Shown here: piece after piece, positions 17,773 through 27,585 of the stretch
How positions within the stretch are numbered: position 1 is the first letter of the stretch
Layout of the letters: every line of letters starts with the position of its first letter
Assembly: GCA_019217005.1 (NCBI GenBank)
Contig: JAHBNG010000007.1
Coordinates: forward strand, 159,150 to 223,149
Length of the DNA: 64,000 bases
Source: Chloroflexi bacterium TSY
GTDB taxonomy: Bacteria > Chloroflexota > Anaerolineae > Caldilineales > Caldilineaceae
Direction: 5' to 3'
Translations under genes and position numbers: made by a program
The notes under the pieces: generated by a model
Database searches by the model: none
What the model was told of the DNA's origin: nothing
Seen by the model: the letters and a program-made list of their open reading frames with translations, nothing else

Positions 17773-18761
17773 CACACACCACCTTCTATCGCAAAAAATC
17801 CACTTTACTAACAGGTGGCCTCGGCTTCATCGGCTCCAATCTTGCGCGGCGCCTGGTCGATCTTGGTGCCAATGTCACCTTGGTTGATTCGCTGATTCCA
17901 GCTTATGGTGGCAATCGCTTTAACATTGCTGGATATGAAGATCGTCTACACATCAACATCGCCGATGTGCGCGATCCAAACGCCATGCGAGCACTCGTGC
18001 AAGGGCAGGATATACTCTTTAATCTGGCCGGTCAGGTGAGTCATTTGGATTCAATGGAAGATCCCTTTACAGATTTGGAGATCAACGCGCGCAGCCAGCT
18101 TTCAATATTGGAGGCGTGTCGACATGAAAATCCCACCATCAAAGTCATCTATGCTGGCACGCGTCAACAATATGGAAAACCCGACTACTTACCCCTCGAT
18201 GAACAGCACTTACAACATCCGACCGACATCAACGGCGTCAACAAATTGGCTGGTGAGTGGTATCATGTTGTCTACCACACGGCTTATGAGCTACGTACGA
18301 CATCTCTGCGTCTCACCAATACATATGGTCCGCGTCAGCTATTAAAACACAGCCGACAGGGATTTATTGGTTGGTTTATTCGGTTGGCTGTTCAAGGAGA
18401 AGAAATCCAGCTTTATGGAGATGGTCAGCAATTGCGCGACTTGACCTATGTTGATGATGTTGTCGATGCATTTTTACGTGTGGGAGCAAACGAAGTAACA
18501 AATGGTCAAGTCTATAATTTGGGTGGTCAGGCACCGATTAGTTTACTCGATCTAACCAGTCTCATTGTCGAGATTGCAAGGCGGGGCAGCGTACGACTCG
18601 TGCCCTGGCCCCCTGCCCGCAAACGCATTGACATCGGCAACGTTTACTCCAGCTATGCTAAAATAGAAGCAGCATTGGGATGGAAACCAACAACTCCGCT
18701 CGCCGACGGTCTCGAAAAGATGATTCGGTATTACCAAGAGTATGGAGAACATTATTGGTAA
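17769..18761 (+). CDS. NAD-dependent nucleotide-sugar epimerase/dehydratase (extended SDR)
   Basis: 330 residues. The cofactor loop TGGLGFIGSNLARRL lies at residues ~15-29, followed by an acidic residue in LVDS. FNLAGQVSH and LTNTYGPRQ are typical of extended SDRs, and YVDDVVDAF and YNLGG mark the substrate domain. The usual catalytic YxxxK appears as INGVNKLAGE, with Asn in the Tyr place, so chemistry may differ from standard epimerases. It is coupled to the glycosyltransferase (4-base overlap) and followed 105 bases later by a sugar aminotransferase. This points to synthesis of a modified NDP-sugar. Which sugar cannot be told. Confidence 0.9.
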   Translation: MTHTTFYRKKSTLLTGGLGFIGSNLARRLVDLGANVTLVDSLIPAYGGNRFNIAGYEDRLHINIADVRDPNAMRALVQGQDILFNLAGQVSHLDSMEDPFTDLEINARSQLSILEACRHENPTIKVIYAGTRQQYGKPDYLPLDEQHLQHPTDINGVNKLAGEWYHVVYHTAYELRTTSLRLTNTYGPRQLLKHSRQGFIGWFIRLAVQGEEIQLYGDGQQLRDLTYVDDVVDAFLRVGANEVTNGQVYNLGGQAPISLLDLTSLIVEIARRGSVRLVPWPPARKRIDIGNVYSSYAKIEAALGWKPTTPLADGLEKMIRYYQEYGEHYW

Positions 18762-18866
18762 GTGAAATCAAGAGAGAAAATAGAAAAGTGCAACCCCATG
18801 AGTTCCAAGCACTCTCATTAAACATTCATCAATTCGACAATTCGATAGGCCCTCAAGGGATCAATT

Positions 18867-19994
18867 ATGTCACCCACAATTCAAATTCCCGCTATCGATC
18901 TACATGCCCAATATCTCGCGTTGAAAGACGACTTGGACGCGGCCGTTGCGCGCGTGTTGGACAGCGGCTGGTATATTCTCGGACAGGAGGTTGCAGCCTT
19001 TGAACAAGAATTTGCTGCTTATCATGGACTGGAATCGTCTGCGTGTGTTGGACTCAATTCGGGGACAGACGCGCTTTATTTGGCGCTACTCGCTTGCGGC
19101 ATTGGACCGGGTGATGAAGTCATCACCGTTTCTCACACGGCAGTAGCAACGGTTGCCGCCGTTCGGCTGACTGGTGCAACACCTGTTTTGGTCGACATTG
19201 AGCAAGAAACTTACACGCTCGATCCGACTGGGCTTGAACAAGCGATCACACCACGAACACGAGCAATTGTACCCGTTCATATCTATGGGCAATCGGCTGA
19301 TCTGGCCGCAGTCAATCAGGCAATCGCAGGACGCGATATCTATGTGATTGAGGATTGTGCGCAAGCTCACGGCGCCCGATATCAGGAGAAGTCCGTGGGC
19401 ACGATTGGGGATTTAGGCTGTTTCTCCTTTTATCCCACCAAGAATTTAGGCGCATTGGGAGATGGTGGTGCCGTCATTGGTCGCAATGCCGAACTGCTCG
19501 AACAGATTCGCCTTCTGCGCGAATATGGGTGGACACCGCAATCTCGCTATGTCTCCCAAATCGAAGGCACCAACAGCCGTTTGGACGAGATGCAAGCCGC
19601 ACTCTTGCGAGTCAAACTCCAGCATCTCGATGCGTGGAATGACGCCCGTCGTCACTGTGCCGCACTCTATGCGAAGCGACTTCCAGAGCAGATTGCGAAG
19701 CCAGTTGAACGACCTGGCAACCGGCATGTCTATCATCTCTATGTGGTACGCGTTTCGCAGCGCGAGCAGCTGCGAGCACAACTCCAAATAGCAGGCGTCG
19801 GAACCGGGATACACTATCCCGTCCCTGTTCATCAACAACCAGCATATCAGGGCGATCACGTTGTGGTTCATACCATGAGCAGTACAGAGCAGGCTGCTGA
19901 ACAGATCTTGTCTCTTCCGATGCATCCTTTCTTAACAGAGGCCGACGTGGCGTACGTCGCCAATTCGATACAGAACGTTTCGGATAAGCATTAG
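18867..19994 (+). CDS. DegT/DnrJ/EryC1/StrS-family sugar aminotransferase
   Basis: 375 residues. PLP-dependent fold type I enzyme: LNSGTDALYLAL (residues ~63-74), VIEDCAQAHGA with the Asp that contacts the PLP ring, FSFYPTKNLGALGDGGA with the Schiff-base lysine, and NSRLDEMQAALL. It transfers an amino group (usually from Glu or Gln) to a keto-NDP-sugar, the likely product of the preceding epimerase/dehydratase. The last codons (NVSDKH) and stop overlap 22 bases matching the end of the 85-bp repeat family (reverse orientation, 19973-19996), so the original carboxyl end may have been altered by that repeat. Confidence 0.94.
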   Translation: MSPTIQIPAIDLHAQYLALKDDLDAAVARVLDSGWYILGQEVAAFEQEFAAYHGLESSACVGLNSGTDALYLALLACGIGPGDEVITVSHTAVATVAAVRLTGATPVLVDIEQETYTLDPTGLEQAITPRTRAIVPVHIYGQSADLAAVNQAIAGRDIYVIEDCAQAHGARYQEKSVGTIGDLGCFSFYPTKNLGALGDGGAVIGRNAELLEQIRLLREYGWTPQSRYVSQIEGTNSRLDEMQAALLRVKLQHLDAWNDARRHCAALYAKRLPEQIAKPVERPGNRHVYHLYVVRVSQREQLRAQLQIAGVGTGIHYPVPVHQQPAYQGDHVVVHTMSSTEQAAEQILSLPMHPFLTEADVAYVANSIQNVSDKH

Positions 19995-20151
19995 ACATGA
20001 TTAGGATTGAAATTAGATCACGGATTTCTCGGCTTTTCACGAATTGGGCATTTCGCCAACACGGACCATTTCAAAATCAATCCGTGAAATCTGTGTTCAT
20101 CCGTGTCCCATATTCTGAATCCTTATCATTTCTACTAGACGAGAAAGAGCA
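19995..20151. other. Spacer with dispersed-repeat sequence
   Basis: 157 bases containing 'AATCCGTGAAATCTGTG' and related words shared with 1017-1070. No gene. Confidence 0.4.
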
Positions 20152-20685
20152 ATGATTGTCGTTTTCATACATGGACCCACTGCATCTGGTAAGCACACAA
20201 TTGGATCGATACTGAGCCAGAAAATCGGATTGCCTTTGTTCCACAATCACCTGACTGTCGATCTTGTCAAAACTCTCTTTGAATTTGGCACACTCCCGTT
20301 TGTGAAACTCCGCGAAGAAATTTGGGTATCATCCTTTGCCGAAGCAACAAAAGCGAACCAGTCGTTTATCTTCACCTTCCAACCTGAAGCGACGGTAACA
20401 CCTGACCTCATTGATCGATTTGTACAGATAATCGAATCATCCAGCGGCTCTATTTTCTTTGTGGGATTACTCTGTTCTAAGACAGAAGTCTTGAACAGAC
20501 TCGGAAATGACAGCAGAGGAAATTTTGGTAAACTTCAGGATGCACATCTTTACGAACAAATCGACGCTCAAGGCGGCTTCGATTTTCTGGCACTACCAGA
20601 AGCTCTGATTACGATTGATACTGAGACACTGTCGCCTGAAGAAGCGGCTTCTGCAATAGAACAAGCGTTGTCCAATGTCGTCTAA
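20152..20685 (+). CDS. P-loop kinase-like protein of unknown substrate
   Basis: 177 residues. Walker A is GPTASGKHTIG at residues 8-18. The segment 'LPLFHNHLTVDLVKTLF' resembles the substrate region of shikimate/gluconate-kinase-like small-molecule kinases, and 'IFFVGLLCSK' could be a following strand. It is shorter and more divergent than true shikimate kinases, so I do not assign a substrate. It overlaps the following DUF2079 gene by 11 bases, which suggests co-translation. Confidence 0.8.
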   Translation: MIVVFIHGPTASGKHTIGSILSQKIGLPLFHNHLTVDLVKTLFEFGTLPFVKLREEIWVSSFAEATKANQSFIFTFQPEATVTPDLIDRFVQIIESSSGSIFFVGLLCSKTEVLNRLGNDSRGNFGKLQDAHLYEQIDAQGGFDFLALPEALITIDTETLSPEEAASAIEQALSNVV

Positions 20686-23347
20686 CAATCTGTTGCAATG
20701 GATCCGACAACCACATCGTCTGCTTCTATTTCTGCTGCTCTTCCTCTACACTCTGCTCTTTACCAACCTGGCCTGGACCCAGCATCTAAGCATGAGGACT
20801 CACAAAGCCGACCTGGGACAGATTGCGCAAGCCATCTGGAACAGTAGCCGCGGACGTTTTGTGGAGATGACCGATAACGGTTTTGTGGCTTCGCGTCTGA
20901 CGGATCATGTAGAACCCATCTTGTTGCTGGTCAGTCCCATTTTGTGGTTATGGAGCGATGTACGAGCGCTGCTTTTGCTTCAAGTTGTCTTTGTCGCAAT
21001 CGGTGGATGGTTGTTCTATGAACTCGCTCTGGTCCGGTTGGCGAGGATTCGGGTCAAGTCTAATGGCTCTCGCATCTTGACACTCGCATTGGTCATTGCT
21101 TATCTGCTTGCTCCACAGCTCCAAGCTGCTGTTTTAACCGAATTTCATGCCGCACCACTGTCAGTGCCACTCATCTTGTGGGCATTCTGGGCAATCGAAA
21201 CTGATCGCCGGATACAGGCTGTGCTCGCTATTTTGCTGGTTGCTGGTGTGAAGGAGGAGATGGCGCTCCTGGCTGCAGGATTGAGTGGATTTGCGATTTA
21301 CGATTTGTGCATTGCAAGGCGTCATGACGATTCGTCACGCTCTCGTTTCATCTTGCCACTTTTTGTTCTCCTGACGATTGTCTGCCTTGCATGGTTCTAT
21401 ATCACCACCTTTGTGATTGTTCCAGCCCATGCAGTCGGCGTTTATGGGGTCGAAGAAAGCGTCTATCTTGAACGATATGGTGCCTTGGGCAACTCGCCAC
21501 TCGATATCATCAAGAGCTTTGTACTGCGACCAGGACTCGTTTGGCGGATTGTACTGGAACCAGCCCGCACTCATTATCTTTTATCACTGATAGCTGGCTT
21601 TGGTTTTCTGGGATTGATTGCACCGGAAATTCTAATTCTATGCTTGCCATTACTCTTTGCGAATTTATTCAGTTCCTACCCCCCCCAATATTATGGAGAC
21701 TTTCACTACAGCGCCCCACTTATACCTTATATGGCTGTTGCAGCAACCGTCGGTGCTGCGCGCCTTTGGTGGATTCTGCATTATCCTTTTGCGACATCCG
21801 GTGGTCCCCCTAATCCTGAAGGATGGACGCGAGCAGGTTCGGCAATTGTTGTATCGATCCTCGCGCTGATCTTGATTGGCGGTGCAATTGGCCAGTATCG
21901 TCAAGCAGGACGCGGTCCGTGGGGAGGACGCCATGCGCCAGCAATTGTGACCGATCACCATCGATTACTGCCCCGTTTCGTTCAACAAATTCCGGCTGAC
22001 GCTGCCGTCATGGCGACTGCTGCTGTACATCCACATGTTGCTTTACGCCGCTATGTCTACCAGTTTCCTCAAGGTCTGGACCCTTCTGACCTGGAGCCAC
22101 CCAATTCCAATATCCCTTACTTTACACCGGGGCAACCACCGACATGGGCATTGCTTGATGTGACGACAAATACGGATATGGCACCGGGCGATTTGAAAAC
22201 GCGTGTCGATGAGATGTTGGCAGGGGAATGGGGGGTTGTTGATGGTGAAGATGGATTCTTGCTCTTGCGGAAGGGAGGCACAGCCAAAATGATTCCAGAC
22301 ACCTTCTACGATTTTGCGCGAATGCCTATCGCTGCATTGGGAAGCGCCGGACTATCAGCGCCGTCATCATTACAGTTAGAGCAACTAGAGCAAGGCTCTT
22401 TGACCTATTTGGATAGTGAAATAGAAGATTGGTCATTGTGGCGACAAAGCAAGGTGACGACTGTTTGGGCAGTTGGGAAAAAATTCGATCCGATGGGGGT
22501 GGAACCATTGATGGAATTGCGGACACCGAATGCTAAACCATTTTATGGTGACGTCCTCTTTCGCTCTCCTTCGCTCATCTGGTATCCAGCGACCCAGTGG
22601 CAACCGGGGGAAGTGATTCGGGTTACGACCCCTTGGCTTTATTTGCCCCGCTTTTGGGGAATCGCACTCCCAGAGTCACGGGTGATGTCTAAGCAACCTA
22701 CATCACCATTCAATCTCTTTGTCGTTGGGGATGCGTTTCAGCGTCGTGCCGACGGTCGACTTGCTCCAATAAACTTGTCAGACCACAATCGAGACAATAA
22801 CGCAGACGATGATCTGAGAGCATTCTTTCCGTACGTGACACAACATCAGGGCCGATTTCAACTTCATGATCATCTGAGCGGACAAACGATTGAACTCTCT
22901 GTTGACGCTTGGTTGCCCGATCGAACGTGGCCACATCACACATTAGACCTTATGCTACGATGGCAAGGGGCAGTATGGCCAGAAGGACTGACCGTCTTTG
23001 TCCATCTGCGGCAAAATCGGGAGACCTTGGTACAGGCAGATGGTCTACCTCGCTGGTTTGTTTTGCCATTGGCGACCGCTCAATTGACCAACGAGGAAGT
23101 TCTCTACGATTGGCGTCAGTTGAAGATGCCCAATCGTGCCACAATTGAGGAGGGCGATACTTGGCAAGTCGTTATTGGTCTTTATGACGCGCAAACCGGA
23201 CAACGGGCGGAGCTGTTGGATCAATCTGGTCAAATAGTTGGAAATGAATTGATTGTAGGAGAGATGATCGTTGAAGAGGGGCCAATGCCAGATTTAGCCT
23301 GCGCGATGATTCCGTTAACCTGTGCGGCGCAGCCGCTTAAAAATTAA
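20675..23347 (+). CDS. DUF2079 multi-pass membrane protein
   Basis: 890 residues. The first ~400 hold about nine or ten membrane helices, with the conserved early loop 'HKADLGQIAQAIWNSSRGR' and 'DHVEPILLLVSPIL', hallmarks of DUF2079. The remaining ~450 residues are outside-facing beta-rich sequence, unusually long, ending in a domain with 'VFVHLRQNRE' and 'WQVVIGLYDAQTGQRAELL' as seen in polysaccharide-related membrane proteins of Chloroflexota. It is probably a glycosyltransferase-C-like or glycan-handling protein, inferred from topology and from the neighbouring sugar genes. It overlaps the P-loop gene and converges on hypD. Confidence 0.85.
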   Translation: MSSNNLLQWIRQPHRLLLFLLLFLYTLLFTNLAWTQHLSMRTHKADLGQIAQAIWNSSRGRFVEMTDNGFVASRLTDHVEPILLLVSPILWLWSDVRALLLLQVVFVAIGGWLFYELALVRLARIRVKSNGSRILTLALVIAYLLAPQLQAAVLTEFHAAPLSVPLILWAFWAIETDRRIQAVLAILLVAGVKEEMALLAAGLSGFAIYDLCIARRHDDSSRSRFILPLFVLLTIVCLAWFYITTFVIVPAHAVGVYGVEESVYLERYGALGNSPLDIIKSFVLRPGLVWRIVLEPARTHYLLSLIAGFGFLGLIAPEILILCLPLLFANLFSSYPPQYYGDFHYSAPLIPYMAVAATVGAARLWWILHYPFATSGGPPNPEGWTRAGSAIVVSILALILIGGAIGQYRQAGRGPWGGRHAPAIVTDHHRLLPRFVQQIPADAAVMATAAVHPHVALRRYVYQFPQGLDPSDLEPPNSNIPYFTPGQPPTWALLDVTTNTDMAPGDLKTRVDEMLAGEWGVVDGEDGFLLLRKGGTAKMIPDTFYDFARMPIAALGSAGLSAPSSLQLEQLEQGSLTYLDSEIEDWSLWRQSKVTTVWAVGKKFDPMGVEPLMELRTPNAKPFYGDVLFRSPSLIWYPATQWQPGEVIRVTTPWLYLPRFWGIALPESRVMSKQPTSPFNLFVVGDAFQRRADGRLAPINLSDHNRDNNADDDLRAFFPYVTQHQGRFQLHDHLSGQTIELSVDAWLPDRTWPHHTLDLMLRWQGAVWPEGLTVFVHLRQNRETLVQADGLPRWFVLPLATAQLTNEEVLYDWRQLKMPNRATIEEGDTWQVVIGLYDAQTGQRAELLDQSGQIVGNELIVGEMIVEEGPMPDLACAMIPLTCAAQPLKN

Positions 23348-23357
23348 GGTTCTTCTG

Positions 23358-23413
23358 GATCTCAGGGGGTGACAACCGGCGAGCGAGCATTTCTCTGTCA
23401 ACCCCTTGAGATC
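23358..23413. terminator. Bidirectional hairpin between convergent genes
   Basis: GATCTCAGGGGGTGACA (23358-23374) and TGTCAACCCCTTGAGATC (23396-23413) form a long imperfect stem between the ends of the DUF2079 gene and hypD. It probably serves both strands. Confidence 0.5.
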
Positions 23414-23431
23414 CTGTTGAGCCACAATTAA

Positions 23432-24526
23432 TTAAGCCGATACGAAACGACCGTATTGATAGTAGGCCGCGCATGCACCTTCGTCAGAGACCATGGTTGC
23501 ACCAAGGGGTTTGCGGGGCGTACATTCCTTACCAAATGCTGGGCATTCATTGGGCTTGATCAACCCTTGTAATACTTCACCGCTGCGGCAAAATGACGAT
23601 TCTTGCGTGTGAATGTCTGCAACAGCAAACTTGACCTCGGCATCGTAGGCGCGGTACTTGGTGCGTAGACACCAGCCGCTCTGAGGAATGGTGCCAATGC
23701 CACGCCAGCCACGATCAGTTGTCTCGAAAACTTCCTCAAGCATCCGCTGTGCAGGTTGATTCCCCTTGGCATGAACTGCGCGGGCGTAGGCATTTTCCAA
23801 TTCAGCGCGTCCATCTTCAAGCTGCGTCACTGCCATGCGGATACCCTCAAGCACATCTAGCGGCTCGAAGCCGGTGACTACAATCGGTACACCGTAGGTC
23901 TCGACCAGCGGACCATATTGCCAGGAGCCCATGACGCTACAGACGTGCCCCGCTGCAAGAAAGGCCTGAACACGGGTGGCCGGTGACTCCATAATGGCGG
24001 CAATCGCAGGCGGAACCAGCACATGAGAGACCAGCATAGAGAAGTTGCCGATATTCCGCGCCTTGGCTTGAAACACAGCCATTGCATTGGCGGGGGCCGT
24101 CGTCTCGAAGCCGATGCCGAAGAAGACCACTTCGCGTTGAGGATTCTCTTGGGCAATTTTGAGCGCATCCAGTGGGGAGTAAACAATACGTACGTCACCT
24201 CCTTCGCTCTTGACGCGGAAGAGATCTTTTTCGCTGCCGGGCACGCGCAGCATATCCCCAAAAGAACAGAAGATAACGTTAGGTTGGGCGGCAATGGATA
24301 GTGCCTTGTCGATAATTTCCAGTGACGTCACGCAGACTGGACAACCTGGACCATGGATGAGCGTGATCTGATCGGGTAGCAATTGGTCGATGCCGTTGCG
24401 GATAATCGAGTGGGTCTGACCACCACAGACCTCCATAATGGACCATGGATGCGTGGTGATACGGTGGATGTCATCCAGGATATATTTAGCTAACTCCGGA
24501 TCGCGGAATTCATCAAGGTATTTCAT
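23432..24526 (-). CDS. hypD: Hydrogenase maturation protein HypD
   Basis: 364 residues, normal length. Conserved cysteine motifs are in order: [10 protein letters not shown] (residues ~32-41), [10 protein letters not shown] (~58-67), FCSFGDM, and the late cysteines near 'CRSGEVLQG', '[11 protein letters not shown]' and '[11 protein letters not shown]' that bind the [4Fe-4S] cluster. HypD works with HypC to assemble the Fe(CN)2CO group for NiFe hydrogenase. hypC lies upstream on the same strand, separated by about 300 bases. HypA/B/E/F and hydrogenase genes are not in the window. The ATG at 24526 is taken as start; no stronger site is near. Confidence 0.97.
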   Translation of the reverse strand: MKYLDEFRDPELAKYILDDIHRITTHPWSIMEVCGGQTHSIIRNGIDQLLPDQITLIHGPGCPVCVTSLEIIDKALSIAAQPNVIFCSFGDMLRVPGSEKDLFRVKSEGGDVRIVYSPLDALKIAQENPQREVVFFGIGFETTAPANAMAVFQAKARNIGNFSMLVSHVLVPPAIAAIMESPATRVQAFLAAGHVCSVMGSWQYGPLVETYGVPIVVTGFEPLDVLEGIRMAVTQLEDGRAELENAYARAVHAKGNQPAQRMLEEVFETTDRGWRGIGTIPQSGWCLRTKYRAYDAEVKFAVADIHTQESSFCRSGEVLQGLIKPNECPAFGKECTPRKPLGATMVSDEGACAAYYQYGRFVSA

Positions 24527-24833
24527 TTGTTGTTCTCTTGATCTAACAATCCCATTGAATTGGTTTGCTCTAGCTTAAGGCCATTCCAGAAAAAAGATTA
24601 TCCATTGAGACAGGCTCTTGTCCCTGAAATGGCTTGGGCTTTTCCATCCGAATTGGGTACTTTATTTCTTGGAAAAGCCTAATACGGAAGTCAGGGGGCG
24701 CTCCAGCTTTTGTTCTTTCACCCAACGCGTAGATATACTGAGCAGCGCCATAAAATAACACGTTTTAGTCGAGAAAGAATGTTATAATGTGCCGCTGAGG
24801 AGTATAAATAGCCAGGATGCAAATCACACCTTA
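24527..24833. other. hypC-hypD spacer
   Basis: 307 bases. A 63-codon minus-strand frame (24570-24761) has no recognisable features and is not called. The gap is longer than usual for a hyp operon and may have lost a gene. Confidence 0.3.
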
Positions 24834-25112
24834 TCATAACGGGATCGGGTCCACCACAGCGTCCTCTTCCAAGCCCAATTCCTCTTCCAGCACACCCATC
24901 TCGCGGAAAAGGTCGAGCGTCTCCTGAGCAGACTGTTCGTCGAGTTCGGTAATTGCAAAGCCCACATGAACAATGGCATAGCGGCTAATTTCAATGTCCG
25001 GCACGTAAGCTAGGCAAACTTCCTTGGTCACGCCGCCAAAATCGACCTTACCCATAGGCATACCTTGGGTTTCATATTTTTCGACAATTTTGCCAGGGAC
25101 ACCGAGACACAT
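24834..25112 (-). CDS. hypC: Hydrogenase maturation chaperone HypC/HupF
   Basis: 92 residues. The start at 25112 gives MCLGVPGKIV, the invariant HypC amino end whose Cys2 carries the iron ligand complex; AAGGA lies seven bases upstream. A frame six codons longer exists but would bury the essential cysteine. The internal 'GKVDFGGVTKEVCLAYVP' and 'YAIVHVGFAITELDE' match HypC. HypC forms the HypC-HypD complex and delivers the Fe group to the large subunit. The acidic tail of about 20 residues is slightly longer than usual. Confidence 0.96.
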   Translation of the reverse strand: MCLGVPGKIVEKYETQGMPMGKVDFGGVTKEVCLAYVPDIEISRYAIVHVGFAITELDEQSAQETLDLFREMGVLEEELGLEEDAVVDPIPL

Positions 25113-25210
25113 AGTGATTTCCTTGAACAAGTTTAGTGAGTCGCGTACGCGTGAAGTAGATTAAATTGTAACAGTTTGGAATGCTGTGGTCAATAGAGAT
25201 TGAATCTTTG

Positions 25211-25300
25211 GTTCAACCCGCTTTGGTTTCGATACGCTTCACTACTTAACCGGCGCTGATCCTGATTTTAGTCACCAACCACGGACATTCCCAACGAGCC
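25211..25300 (+). repeat. REP-like repeat (GGTTTCGATACGC family), copy 2
   Basis: About 90 bases, close to 46130-46208: GGTTTCGATACGCTTC, ACCGGCGCT, CCACGGACATTCCCAA and GAGCC occur in the same order. Both copies lie just upstream of a tyrosine-recombinase element, here only ten bases before the AGACT flank. Confidence 0.65.
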
Positions 25301-25350
25301 TGATTGTAAAGACTCAGTCGATCCAACTTTTCATGGAGTAGACGTTCTCT

Positions 25351-27450
25351 ATTACACGCAGTAGGCCAAAAAAGGGGTAAAATAGCCCTAGGAGGCCAAA
25401 ATGAACCAAGAATTTAGCGCCGCAGTAACAGGATTCTGTGCCCATGTGAGAATGCTTTCTCCGCAAAGCGAAACTGTAAAACATTACGAAAGTGACCTAA
25501 ATCAATTTGGCCAGGTGATAGAAAAAAGGCCAAGAGAGATAGGTCGCCAAGAGATAACGACGTTTGTAACGGCGCAACTCGAAGCGGGGATGAGCAGTGC
25601 GACGGTCAATCGCAGAGTGGCAACGTTGAGCCGATTTTTCGACTACTTGGCGGATGAGGCAGAAGACGAAAGCTGGTCAAACCCGGTGGTGTGGCGTCTA
25701 CACCGACTGGATACAGGTTGCCATCTTCCCAGAGATATAGCGGAACGCATCGTCCGCCAGTTATGGGGGAGCGTGAGTCAAGGTCAGATAAGAGACCAAG
25801 TGATGTTGGCCTTGATGCTCGACGTTGGCCTGCGGGTGGGCGAAGTGTCGAAACAGAGATGGGCGATATTGAAGCTGCCATAAATCCGGACGAACTGTGG
25901 TCACTGCGCGTACGCGGCAAAGGGAACAAAGAGCGTCGAGTCTGGTTGACGCCAGAAACCACAGCGCTGTTGGTGAGCTATATGGATGAGCGTCCTGATG
26001 CAGTCGATAGCCATCTGTTTCTGACTCGTCGTCACAAAGGCATCAGTGTCCGCGGAATCCAGGAGCGCCTCGATTATTACCGTCAGCAAGCCGGACTCTC
26101 CGAGAACGAGGTCTCCTGTCATCGCCTGCGCCATACCTTCGCCAGACGAATGGCAGAGTCGCGTATGCCACTGCCTAGTCTCTCTCATTGGTTGGGCCAC
26201 AGTCAATTGAAAACGACCCAGATTTACATCGATGGTGCCAATCCTGATATGCGAGCCGACTATGAAGCTGCTATGGAGCAGTTGTCTCGCCAAGCCGCAT
26301 GCTCGGATATTGAAGGAACGACATCTGCAATAGAGACAGAGAATACTGTGCCTTCTGAACATCGCACAGTGGAGCCAGCTGTTGGCATCTGTTTGTCTGC
26401 TGATGAGATCCGTCAACGTCTCACCTCATTGCCGCTCTGGCTTCATCAACCCATCATCTCATTACTTCTCCACCAGCAATTACGCTGGAAAGCCCTCTAT
26501 CGGCGGGAACGAGCCCTTCAGTGGCGGCGAACTCCAACGCGGTTGGCAATGGATGCTCGACCAGCGCATGCTCTCCAGCTTATCCGAACTAAGACGGCGC
26601 GATCTCCAAGACTACATCACCCACCTATGTGACTTAGAGTATTCCGTCCATACCATCAATCATTTTATTTGTACCCTCAAGTGTTTTCTGCATTTTGCTG
26701 AAGAATGTGGCCAGTCGATCGCTCCGGCTTTATATCGCATTCAACGTCTCAAACGACCCACTACCTTACCTCGTCCGTTGCGCCAGCATGAATTTGCTCA
26801 ACTTGAACAGTTCGTCTTAAACTCAACGGCTCAGAGCCTTTCTCCTTCCGACCTCCTTGACCGTGCTTGGTTTCTTATTCTGGTTGATGCTGGGCTACGT
26901 ATGGGCGAAGTGCAAGCTCTGCTCGTTTCTGACTGGAATTCGGATACAGACTCTGCTCGTTCGAGATGCCAAATCCCATCGTGACCGTCGGTTGCCTGTT
27001 ACCCAACGCACTGCTCTTGCCATCGATGCCCATCTGCAACATCGCACCGATGACCTGGCTACTCATTCCCCGCTTTACTACGCGATGGCTTACCTCTTCG
27101 AGCCAATTATGTGCGCAACCATCTTCATGCCTTTGCCGCCCAACTTAGAGGGCGTCACTCCTCATCGCTTGCGCCATACCTTTGCCACCCGTTTGCTCAA
27201 CAGTGGCCTTATGCCCATCACTACCTTGCAGAAACTCATGGGGCACACTCATATCGATACCACCATGCTTTATGCACAGCTCTACGATGAAACCATTCAG
27301 CAGCATTATTTAGCCGCTATGGCTTCACATTCTGTTTACGCTATCCCTGAACCTGACCCCGCTATTTGGGGTCCCACTTTGGAGAATGCCTTTGAATCAA
27401 CTTTTCAATAGCAACCACTTTAACTTTTATGTCTACTGCGTGTAATCTCT
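25351..27450 (+). mobile_element. Tandem tyrosine-recombinase element, copy 1 (2100 bp, decayed)
   Basis: The unit runs from ATTACACGCAGTAG (25351-25364) to CTACTGCGTGTAAT (27433-27446), inverted repeats of 14 bp, with CTCT just outside the left end (25347-25350) and just after the right (27447-27450). It aligns with copy 2 (46316-48424) base for base except for five small indels that sum exactly to the 9-bp length difference. It carries one broken recombinase gene. Confidence 0.88.
25401..27411 (+). pseudogene. Double tyrosine recombinase, multiply frameshifted (copy 1)
   Basis: Compared with copy 2, this gene has lost single or paired bases near 25852 (T), 26524 (TT) and 26947 (CA), and five bases near 27149 (GCTAA); it also has a different indel at a C/T run near 27072. 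The start ATGAACCAAGAA follows AGGAGG with five bases between. Both recombinase domains can be read across the breaks, each keeping the HRLRHTF box and its arginine, lysine, LGH/MGH and tyrosine motifs. No full-length protein can be produced, so the copy is dead unless another copy supplies protein. Confidence 0.88.
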
Positions 27451-27585
27451 AATGCTACCTCCGCGATTATGTGACACATTTTGGATCGACTGAGACTGCG
27501 AGAAAGAGTATCGAGTCAAGATGTCGCCCTGCCAAAACTATGCTCCAGAAAGAAACGAGGCATGACCTGGAGCAGTTCACTATAA

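Larger units (their letters stand above)
25315..27492. repeat. 78-bp MITE-like element split by the recombinase element
   Basis: The outer ends CAGTCGATCCAA and TTGGATCGACTG are inverted and flanked by AGACT on both sides (25310-25314 and 27493-27497). Taking out the inner recombinase unit leaves 78 bp that fold on themselves (GGAGTAGACGTT / AATGCTACCTCC). The ends differ from the 215-bp family (CAGTAGATCCAA) at one base of twelve and use the same duplication, so the two are probably mobilised by the same enzyme. Confidence 0.75.
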
